Source: an uncultured Bacteroidota bacterium (GTDB lineage: Bacteria > Bacteroidota > Bacteroidia > Flavobacteriales > Schleiferiaceae). From it: a stretch of DNA of 7,273 nt. This document shows, piece by piece, positions 1 through 5,359 of this stretch. The notes under the pieces are model-generated. The model made no database searches. It was not told where the DNA came from and worked only from the letters and a program-made list of their open reading frames with translations. A program made the translations under genes and the position numbers. Each line of letters starts with the position of its first letter. The first letter of the stretch is position 1. Location: the NCBI GenBank assembly GCA_913056475.1, contig CAJXMS010000111.1, positions 1-7,273 of the forward strand. The letters are read 5' to 3'.

Positions 1-111
1 ATGGTGCCCATGGCCATCCCCTCTTTTGGCGGGCTGACCTTTGCTCTGGTAAGCATTTTCATCGTCCCTGTCCTGTACGCCTGGCGGGAAGAAAGAAAAC
101 TCAAAAATTAA
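1..111 (+). CDS. cusA: Heavy-metal efflux RND permease (CusA/CzcA type), C-terminal fragment
   Basis: Only the last 36 codons and the TAA stop are in the window; the gene begins upstream, so the ATG at position 1 is not its start. The fragment reads VPMAIPSFGG, then a hydrophobic segment ending in VPVLYAW, then a short basic tail (REERKLKN). This matches the end of the last transmembrane helix of HME-type RND pumps, the inner-membrane proton-driven component of tripartite Cu/Ag or Co/Zn/Cd exporters. The channel gene starts 6 bp after the stop and the adaptor gene follows, which supports the assignment. Metal specificity cannot be read from this fragment. The Cus name rests on the downstream adaptor and is an inference; CzcA is the alternative. 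Confidence 0.82.
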   Translation: MVPMAIPSFGGLTFALVSIFIVPVLYAWREERKLKN

Positions 112-117
112 AAGCGC

Positions 118-1368
118 ATGAAAAGCATCCACGGCATTTTTTTGAGCTGGGCCTGGGTCCTTCCTCTTTTGGTTAACGCTCAGGGCCTCACCGATTACCA
201 ATCAATAGCCGCCCAAAACAACCCAGGGCTACAAGCCCGGTATAAAGCCTTTGAGGCCGCCCTGGAAAGGGTCGCCGAGCAAAGTGGCCTGCCGGATCCG
301 CAACTCGCCTTGGGCTATTTTCTTTCACCGGTCGAAACCCGCGTAGGGCCCCAGCAGGTACGGTTTTCTTTGAGCCAGCGGTTTCCTTGGTTCGGTACCC
401 TTAAGGCCCGAAAGAAAGCGGCAGCCTTGCGCGCCGAGGCACGCTATCAGGCTTTCCTGAATGCGCGGGGGCAACTTTTTTATGATGTGGCCCAAGCTTA
501 CTATCCGCTGTACGAGCTCCACCGACATCTCAAAATAGAGGATGAAAACCTACGGCTATTGAAAGCTTATAAAACCTTGGCCCAGTCTCGCTTCGAAAGC
601 GGGAAAGGGAGTCTGGTAGGGGTAATAAGAGCAGACATGCAGCTTCGGGAAGCCCGCACCCGACAGGCTATTTTGAAGCAAAAAAAGGCTTCCCTGCTAA
701 GCCAATTCAATCACTTACTGAACCGCCGGGAGAATGCCTTGGTAGCCCTCCCGGACTCTTTGAGCTTAGGCCTTCTACCTCAAGCTGCTCCCCCTGATTC
801 CCTGCTTAGGGAACATCCCCTGCTGGCAGAGCTGAGCTTGCAAAGACGGGCCAGCCAGGCGCAGGAACAAGCCGAGGCGCGACAAGGACTACCCCAGGTG
901 GGGCTTGGCCTGGACTACGCCGTGGTAGGTCCGCGCTTGGATGCCGGTACCCCCCGTAATGGACAGGATATCCTTATGCCCATGCTCAGTCTGCAGCTCC
1001 CTATCTACCGGAAAAAATACCGGGCGGCCCGGCGAGCCGCACAAATAAGGGCCGAGCATTACCGCCTCAAACGAGAGGAGCAAGCCAATACGCTCCGCCG
1101 GTCCTACGCCCGGGTGCATTTTAATAGCCGGAAGCACGCTGAGCGCGTCCAACTCCGAAAAGCTCAAATGCAAAGCGCCGAGCAGGCCCGGAAGCTTCTC
1201 CTGGCGGCCTACCGCCAGGGTGAAAATGACCTTGAAGCGGTACTCGAAATGCAAGAACAGACCCTGACCTATAAAAAACAACGGGTCTCGGCTCTAGTGG
1301 GATACCACCTGGCCCGCGCAGAAAAGGCTTATCTAATGACGAATTCAAATCAGCCCGATAATGAATAA
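118..1368 (+). CDS. cusC: TolC/CusC-family outer-membrane efflux channel protein
   Basis: This 416-residue protein has the usual length of a TolC-family outer membrane factor, the trimeric channel that carries substrate from the RND pump across the outer membrane. Residues 1-21 are a signal peptide with a likely signal peptidase I cut after VNA. There is no lipobox cysteine, unlike E. coli CusC. Two outer-membrane-efflux repeats are visible. The first has an NPGLQA motif near residue 35, GLPDPQLALGY at 57-67, QRFPWFGTL at 87-95 and a long helical stretch ending in RFESGKGSL near 158-166. The second has QLPIYRKKYRA near 293-303 and AYRQGENDLEAVLEMQEQTL at 364-383. ATG 118 lies 6 bp after the pump stop codon and directly gives the signal peptide. 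The 3' end overlaps the adaptor gene by 8 bp. Family is secure; the Cus assignment comes from the neighbours. Confidence 0.9.
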   Translation: MKSIHGIFLSWAWVLPLLVNAQGLTDYQSIAAQNNPGLQARYKAFEAALERVAEQSGLPDPQLALGYFLSPVETRVGPQQVRFSLSQRFPWFGTLKARKKAAALRAEARYQAFLNARGQLFYDVAQAYYPLYELHRHLKIEDENLRLLKAYKTLAQSRFESGKGSLVGVIRADMQLREARTRQAILKQKKASLLSQFNHLLNRRENALVALPDSLSLGLLPQAAPPDSLLREHPLLAELSLQRRASQAQEQAEARQGLPQVGLGLDYAVVGPRLDAGTPRNGQDILMPMLSLQLPIYRKKYRAARRAAQIRAEHYRLKREEQANTLRRSYARVHFNSRKHAERVQLRKAQMQSAEQARKLLLAAYRQGENDLEAVLEMQEQTLTYKKQRVSALVGYHLARAEKAYLMTNSNQPDNE

Positions 1369-3091
1369 AAAGACCTTCCTCCTGTTGGCCGCCGCCCTTG
1401 CGCTGGGCGTACTACTCGGCTGGGGCTTCTTTAGCCATGAAGCCCCAGAGACTAAAGTATCCTCACAAGAAGCGACCCCCGAAAGCACTTTTACCTGCTC
1501 CATGCACCCGCAAATCAGGCAAAAAGAATCCGGCGATTGTCCCATTTGTGGCATGGAACTAATCCCGGTATCCCAGAGCAGAAAACAACAAGAGGATACC
1601 CTTGCCGTGGCTATGAGTCCTACTGCCCGGGAGCTCGCCCAGGTACAGACCGCTACGGTGGGTACCACAGCGCCCGTCAAAAACATCTCCCTTACCGGGA
1701 AGGTCCAAGTGGATGCCCGGCACCTCTACAGCCAAACAGCTCACTTCCCGGGACGGATTGAAAGGCTTATGGTCAGCGCCGAAGGGGAGTGGGTAAAAAA
1801 AGGACAGGTTTTGGCCTATGTTTACGCACCGGAACTCGTTCGTGCGCAGGAGGAACTCCTGGAGGCCCGGAAAGTCCGGGAGCAACAGCCGGCCTTGTTT
1901 CGCTCGGCTCGGGAAAAATTGCACCATTGGAAGCTTAATGAAGCGCAGGTCCAGCGTATTTTAGAGGCCCAAAAACCGCTGGAAAGCTTTCCTATCGTGG
2001 CCGATGAGGCTGGGTACGTGCTGGAAAAAAGCATTCAGCAGGGCGATTATCTGGAGCGGGGGGAAAAACTTTATACCATGGCCAACCTCCGGAAAGTATG
2101 GCTCCTGTTTGATGTCTATCAATCGGATATCTCCTGGGTAGGCAAGGGGGATACGGTGCACTTTACGCTGGCCGCCCTTCCCGGAGAGGAGTTCAAGGGA
2201 ACGGTATCCCAGGTAGATCCCGTTATAGATCCACAAACCAGGGTGGCCCGCGCGCGAGTCGTGGTAGCCAATCCGCAGGGACATTTGCGGCCCGAAATGT
2301 TTGCCCGGGGGACCCTTAGGGCCCGCTTTGATGAGGAGGTTATAGTTGTTCCAGAAACCGCGGTATTGTGGACGGGAGAGCGCTCGGTAGTCTATGTTAA
2401 GCGCAACGGACCGGAGGAAAGTTATGCCATGCGCGAGGTGCGGCTGGGTCCTTCCTTAAACCCCGGTTTTGTGGTCAAGGAGGGGCTCCGGCCCGGGGAA
2501 GAGGTGGTAGTACATGGTGCTTTTAGCGTGGATGCCGCCGCCCAGCTGGCGGGGAAACCCAGCATGATGAATCGAACCGACCGCAGCGGCACAAAATGGC
2601 ACCAGCCTGGCCGAAGCCGGCCAGACGGAGCCAAAGCGCCGGTATCCAAGGCCCGCTCGCCAGCGCCCAATACCGTCCTCAAGCCCTTACTCCAGGCCTA
2701 CTTGGATCTCAAGGAAGCGCTGGTGCAAGACGATACTACCGCGGCTTTAGCTCAGGCTACAATCCTTTACCAGGTATTCGGTGAAATGAAAAGTAAGCCC
2801 CTACCGGCCATTTGGCAGCGACACCAAACAAAGCTCCGGCCCGTGCTGGCCAAAGCAGCCCGAGCAGAAGAAATAGAGGCTTTGAGAAACTATTTCGTGG
2901 CCATATCTGATCATCTGGTGCCCATCATTCGGGCGGCAAAACCCGTTCAGGCACCGCTTTATTTGCAGTTTTGCCCCATGGCTCAGCAAGGCCAGGGAGC
3001 ATACTGGCTGAGCCGAAAGGTGGAGGTGAAAAACCCTTACTACGGAGCGTCAATGCTTACTTGCGGGGAGGTTAAAGAAACTTTGCCCTAA
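1361..3091 (+). CDS. cusB: CusB-type RND periplasmic adaptor with N-terminal heavy-metal-binding motif and C-terminal DUF3347 domain
   Basis: This 576-residue membrane-fusion protein should link the RND pump to the outer channel. Residues 5-24 form a hydrophobic N-terminal anchor or signal segment with no nearby lipobox cysteine. Residues 44-70 carry the heavy-metal-binding (HMBD) motif with Cys46, His49, Cys60, Cys63 and Met65 (FTCSMHP...CPICGM). The adaptor core follows: a barrel-sandwich half at about 120-158 (SAEGEWVKKGQVLA), a short helical hairpin at about 157-205, the second barrel-sandwich half at 210-242, a beta-barrel at 243-325 and a membrane-proximal region to about 395. A basic, proline-rich linker (about 400-437) joins a DUF3347 domain (about 438-572) ending in FCPMA and NPYYGASMLTCGE, with Cys538, Met540, Met565 and Cys568 as candidate thiol or thioether ligands. 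The length exceeds that of a plain adaptor because of the two added modules. Cu(I)/Ag(I) is the most likely substrate, by inference. The start overlaps the channel gene, suggesting translational coupling. Confidence 0.92.
   Translation: MNKKTFLLLAAALALGVLLGWGFFSHEAPETKVSSQEATPESTFTCSMHPQIRQKESGDCPICGMELIPVSQSRKQQEDTLAVAMSPTARELAQVQTATVGTTAPVKNISLTGKVQVDARHLYSQTAHFPGRIERLMVSAEGEWVKKGQVLAYVYAPELVRAQEELLEARKVREQQPALFRSAREKLHHWKLNEAQVQRILEAQKPLESFPIVADEAGYVLEKSIQQGDYLERGEKLYTMANLRKVWLLFDVYQSDISWVGKGDTVHFTLAALPGEEFKGTVSQVDPVIDPQTRVARARVVVANPQGHLRPEMFARGTLRARFDEEVIVVPETAVLWTGERSVVYVKRNGPEESYAMREVRLGPSLNPGFVVKEGLRPGEEVVVHGAFSVDAAAQLAGKPSMMNRTDRSGTKWHQPGRSRPDGAKAPVSKARSPAPNTVLKPLLQAYLDLKEALVQDDTTAALAQATILYQVFGEMKSKPLPAIWQRHQTKLRPVLAKAARAEEIEALRNYFVAISDHLVPIIRAAKPVQAPLYLQFCPMAQQGQGAYWLSRKVEVKNPYYGASMLTCGEVKETLP
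2607..2624. repeat. Perfect 6 bp inverted repeat inside the adaptor linker
   Basis: CTGGCC (2607-2612) and GGCCAG (2619-2624) are perfect inverted copies around a 6-base spacer. They lie in codons 416-421 of the adaptor, in the basic linker between the adaptor core and the DUF3347 domain. No T tract follows on either strand, so this is not a classical terminator. It may be a chance product of GC-rich codons. Confidence 0.4.
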
Positions 3092-3141
3092 GCCGTAATT
3101 ATTGGCCTAAAAAGAAAGGCTTGGGCCGCTAAGCGCCCTGC

Positions 3142-4401
3142 TTATGCCTTATCCGTTTGCTTTAAAAGGGTGGTCAAAATATCGGCAATGGATTGCGAAG
3201 CACCGGTTTGGCGGGCAAAAAAGCCGCTTGTTGCGGCCGCCTTACTTTGATAATCCGCTCGATTTTTAATGAGCGGCGCCAGCCAGTTGTAGAGAGCTTG
3301 TCCATTGCTTATTTCTTGCGCACCACCGGCTTGAATCAAGGCTCCTGGTTCTAAAAACTTTTGGTGCGCCGGCCCAAACACCAAGGGAAGCCCGTAGGCC
3401 ATGGGCTCGATGGTACTGTGTACACTTTTGCCAAAGCCGCCCCCTATCAGGGCCGCCTGGCCGTAACGGTAGAGGTATTTGAGCTCGCCAATGGTATCTA
3501 CCAACAGTACGCGGGCTGCCATTTGGGCCTTTCCCGAGCTCCAGCGCACCAGGCCGTAAGGGCCTAAGGTGGTTTCTATTTTTTGCAGGTGGGCGGGGCT
3601 AAGGTCGTGGGGAGCGAGGATCAGTTCTAAGTTTGGAAAGGCGTCCAATACGGCCGGGAGCATTTCTTCCTCCGGTGGCCAGCTACTGCCGGCTATTAGG
3701 GTAAAACGCTCTTTTTGCTGCCATTCGGCCATCGGAAAAGCGGGTTTATAACTGCTTTCCCGGAGCGCTGCGCCCCGGTCAAATCGGGGATCGCCGCCCA
3801 CTAGCACTGGATTATAAAGATGGGGTTTGATGCGCTCAGCCGATCCTTCATCCTGGGTGAGAACAACCGAAAAGTGACTCAGCGCTTGCCGGAAGTAGGC
3901 CCCGGCCCCGGGCCAAAAGTAAATTTGCCCGGGCCGGAATAAGGCCGGCGCCAGCAGGGTAGGTATGGCTTGCCGCGAAAGGTTTTTCAAAAAAAAGGGC
4001 CAAACATCGTACTTGACAAACCAGGCCGCGCGCGGTTTGAGGGTATCTACAAAGAGCCGGGCATTACGGGGGGTATCCAAGGGCAGGTAGGTGGTTTGCA
4101 CCAGGGGGTCTTCACTTTGGAAATAATCAAGGCCGGAGGGCGAAAAAAAGCTGATCAAAAAAGGCAGCGCGGGCTGCTCTTTGCGCAGCAGATCGAGCAC
4201 GGGCAAGGCTTGTTCCAGCTCGCCCAGGGAGGCCACATGCACCCAGAGGGGCGCGGCCGGAAGAGCGGCTCTTTTTTGGCGAAGCCTTTCGGCCCAGTTT
4301 TGCCGGCCCGCCACCCACCGGCGGGCTTTGGTAGAGCGAAGGGCCGCGAGTTGAATGGCGGCCCCGTAAAGCCAGATGGCTAAGCGGTAGAGGGCCCCCA
4401 T
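3142..4401 (-). CDS. waaA: 3-deoxy-D-manno-octulosonic acid (Kdo) transferase
   Basis: This 419-residue GT30-family enzyme transfers Kdo from CMP-Kdo to the lipid A precursor at the inner face of the cytoplasmic membrane, the first step of LPS core assembly. The N-terminal stretch (about 1-22) is the hydrophobic membrane-associated segment typical of WaaA. WVHVASLGE at 53-61 contains the expected catalytic glutamate, Glu61. KYDVWPFF (130-137) takes the place of the K(T/S)ELWPN motif of proteobacterial enzymes, GSSWPPEEE (238-246) of the GST..GEE loop, and GGGFGKSVHSTIEP (320-333) of the C-terminal nucleotide-sugar site. The length fits the family. ATG 4401 is 3 bp downstream of the stop of the preceding gene on the same strand, so it is probably the second gene of a two-gene unit. 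The HSTIEP form, where HN..E is usual, is a mild variation. One or two Kdo residues added cannot be judged from sequence. Confidence 0.95.
   Translation of the reverse strand: MGALYRLAIWLYGAAIQLAALRSTKARRWVAGRQNWAERLRQKRAALPAAPLWVHVASLGELEQALPVLDLLRKEQPALPFLISFFSPSGLDYFQSEDPLVQTTYLPLDTPRNARLFVDTLKPRAAWFVKYDVWPFFLKNLSRQAIPTLLAPALFRPGQIYFWPGAGAYFRQALSHFSVVLTQDEGSAERIKPHLYNPVLVGGDPRFDRGAALRESSYKPAFPMAEWQQKERFTLIAGSSWPPEEEMLPAVLDAFPNLELILAPHDLSPAHLQKIETTLGPYGLVRWSSGKAQMAARVLLVDTIGELKYLYRYGQAALIGGGFGKSVHSTIEPMAYGLPLVFGPAHQKFLEPGALIQAGGAQEISNGQALYNWLAPLIKNRADYQSKAAATSGFFARQTGASQSIADILTTLLKQTDKA
3902..3937. repeat. GC-only 11 bp hairpin-forming inverted repeat inside waaA
   Basis: The left arm is CCGG (3902-3905) plus CCCGGGC (3907-3913); the right arm is GCCCGGG (3927-3933) plus CCGG (3934-3937). 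They pair over 11 bp with a single bulged C at 3906. The 13-base AT-rich loop could add three A:T pairs. The repeat covers codons 155-167 of waaA (FRPGQIYFWPGAG), where two Pro-Gly pairs produce part of the symmetry. No terminator-like T tract follows on either strand. Confidence 0.5.
4306..4326. repeat. Perfect 7 bp all-G:C inverted repeat near the 5' end of waaA
   Basis: GCCCGCC (4306-4312) and GGCGGGC (4320-4326) are perfect inverted copies around a 7-base loop. In the waaA message this hairpin lies about 75-95 nt after the start codon (codons 26-32). It has no following U tract in the message sense. It could slow polymerase or ribosomes, or simply reflect arginine, alanine and glycine codons. 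Confidence 0.45.
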
Positions 4402-4404
4402 TTT

Positions 4405-5199
4405 TTATTCGTAGTATTCTTGGGTTTGGGCGCCCCGGTAAATGGGAATGTACCAGCTCAGCTTAAGGGCGTAAAGCAGGCTAAGTTCTTCCCGGGGTGC
4501 GCGCGTTCCCGTGGCATAATGGTATTTGCGCACGCTGCTGGTCATAAGTTGTGAAGCTTCCAGGCTTAGCGAAAAATTCACTCGTCTATTGGGGCTCATG
4601 TAGTGGTAACCCAGGCTTTGCCGGAGAAGAAGCCCCTGGCGCATTTGGTCGTATCCCTTGCTATAAGGGGCATTGAGGTGCGGAATATCGTTAGTGGTAT
4701 TTTGCAGCGCCAGCCAGTGCCACACCATGCCCGCTCCCAGGCCGGCGATGGGGCCGGAGTTTTTGTTGGCCTGCCAAAAGGGAAAAACTTTCTGAAGGCT
4801 CAGCAAACCGGTAGCATAGCGCTGGTAAACGCCTATTTCGGCGGGCGTTCCTCGTTCGTTGATCACTTGATTGCGCTGGGTAAGCGCCGGGGCGATCACC
4901 GCCCGGGCATTAGGCGAAAGCCCACCAAATCCAAATCCGCCTTCCAGGGTAATGATCCAGTTTTGGACCGTTTTTACGCCCACCCGCGGGCCCACTACCA
5001 TAAGGTCATTATAGTTTTCCTGCCAGTCTCCGGCAGGCAGTCCGTAGCCCGCATTGAAGCCGATGAGCCAGGCCCGGCCGTATTCGTAGCCCGTTTGGCC
5101 GCTGCACCATCCCGCCACTAATAAGAGGCCCAGCAGGAAGTTTCTCTGGCGGGTCCGGGTATTTTTATAACGGGGGATAGGGGGCATAATAAGCTGCAT
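4405..5199 (-). CDS. Uncharacterised probable outer-membrane beta-barrel protein, upstream of waaA
   Basis: I do not recognise a named family with known function. With the start at ATG 5199 the protein has 264 residues. Basic residues (RYKNTRTRQRN, 10-20) precede a hydrophobic stretch (21-30) and WCSGQ, giving a signal peptide probably cut before Gln35; Trp at -1 to the Cys argues against a lipoprotein. The mature part has alternating, aromatic-rich, Gly-rich strands such as AWLIGFNAGYGLPAGDW (43-59), NWIITLEGGFGFGG (80-93), GPIAGLGAGMVWHWLALQ (149-166), QSLGYHYMSPNRRVNFSLSL (194-213) and a final ALKLSWYIPIYRG (244-256), as in small outer-membrane barrels. The reading frame extends upstream only to a TTG (5253); ATG 5199 or ATG 5187 fits the signal peptide better. 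It ends 3 bp before waaA, so a role in LPS or outer-membrane biogenesis is a guess from context. The barrel call is inferred from strand pattern only. Confidence 0.72.
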   Translation of the reverse strand: MQLIMPPIPRYKNTRTRQRNFLLGLLLVAGWCSGQTGYEYGRAWLIGFNAGYGLPAGDWQENYNDLMVVGPRVGVKTVQNWIITLEGGFGFGGLSPNARAVIAPALTQRNQVINERGTPAEIGVYQRYATGLLSLQKVFPFWQANKNSGPIAGLGAGMVWHWLALQNTTNDIPHLNAPYSKGYDQMRQGLLLRQSLGYHYMSPNRRVNFSLSLEASQLMTSSVRKYHYATGTRAPREELSLLYALKLSWYIPIYRGAQTQEYYE

Positions 5200-5221
5200 T
5201 TTACCAGCGGCCGCTATCTCT

Positions 5222-5239
5222 TTTGGCCGGGAGGCCAAA
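5222..5239. promoter_or_regulatory. Perfect 7 bp inverted repeat in the divergent intergenic region
   Basis: TTTGGCC (5222-5228) and GGCCAAA (5233-5239) are perfect inverted copies around a 4-base GGGA spacer. If the minus-strand promoter box at 5270-5277 is real, this lies in the 5' leader of the unknown gene, ending about 22 nt before ATG 5199. It would form a tight stem-loop in that message. It could instead be a protein-binding dyad between the two divergent units. No U tract follows, so a terminator is unlikely. Confidence 0.45.
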
Positions 5240-5269
5240 GGAAATACCGGCAAGCCTTACAATCGGGTA

Positions 5270-5277
5270 CAAAAGTA
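5270..5277 (-). promoter_or_regulatory. Candidate Bacteroidota -7 promoter box for the unknown gene and waaA
   Basis: On the minus strand this reads TACTTTTG, an exact match to the TAnnTTTG -7 consensus of the Bacteroidota primary sigma factor. It would start transcription near 5264 and give a leader of about 65 nt to ATG 5199. No clear TTG-type -33 element was found at the expected distance, so the call rests on the -7 box and its position. Confidence 0.42.
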
Positions 5278-5331
5278 GCATTCTGGAACGGGAAGGTAGA
5301 GAGAAGCACCCGCGACAATGCTTATGGCGCC

Positions 5332-5339
5332 TATATTTG
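5332..5339 (+). promoter_or_regulatory. Candidate Bacteroidota -7 promoter box for the sugar-nucleotide operon
   Basis: TATATTTG matches the TAnnTTTG -7 consensus exactly and sits 20 bp before ATG 5360. Transcription would start near 5345 with a leader of roughly 15 nt. It lies downstream of the alternative in-frame ATG at 5318, which supports 5360 as the true start of the aminotransferase. No convincing -33 TTG was seen upstream. Confidence 0.45.
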
Positions 5340-5359
5340 CAGCAATAGAAGATGATACA

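Noticed and set aside
889..1281. A 130-codon minus-strand open frame antisense to the channel gene.
   Set aside because: The plus-strand frame encodes an intact TolC-family protein with both repeats; the antisense product has no recognisable features.
3092..3141. Possible bidirectional terminator between the convergent adaptor gene and waaA.
   Set aside because: Only short stems were found (a 4-5 bp GGCCT/AGGCT pairing around an A-rich loop, and GGGC/GCCC), with no following T tract on either strand. Too weak to list as a feature.
4603..5121. A 172-codon open frame on the + strand antisense to the unknown barrel gene.
   Set aside because: Its product has no recognisable domain, and the minus-strand gene has a signal peptide, strand pattern and coupling to waaA. 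It is a shadow of GC-rich codons.
5200..5253. Upstream extension of the unknown barrel gene to a TTG start at 5253.
   Set aside because: It would put 18 further residues in front of a signal peptide and run through the inverted repeat; the in-frame ATGs at 5199 and 5187 are more plausible.
5318..5359. N-terminal extension of the aminotransferase from ATG 5318.
   Set aside because: The extra 14 residues do not resemble the family N-terminus, and the stretch contains a consensus -7 box; ATG 5360 fits better.
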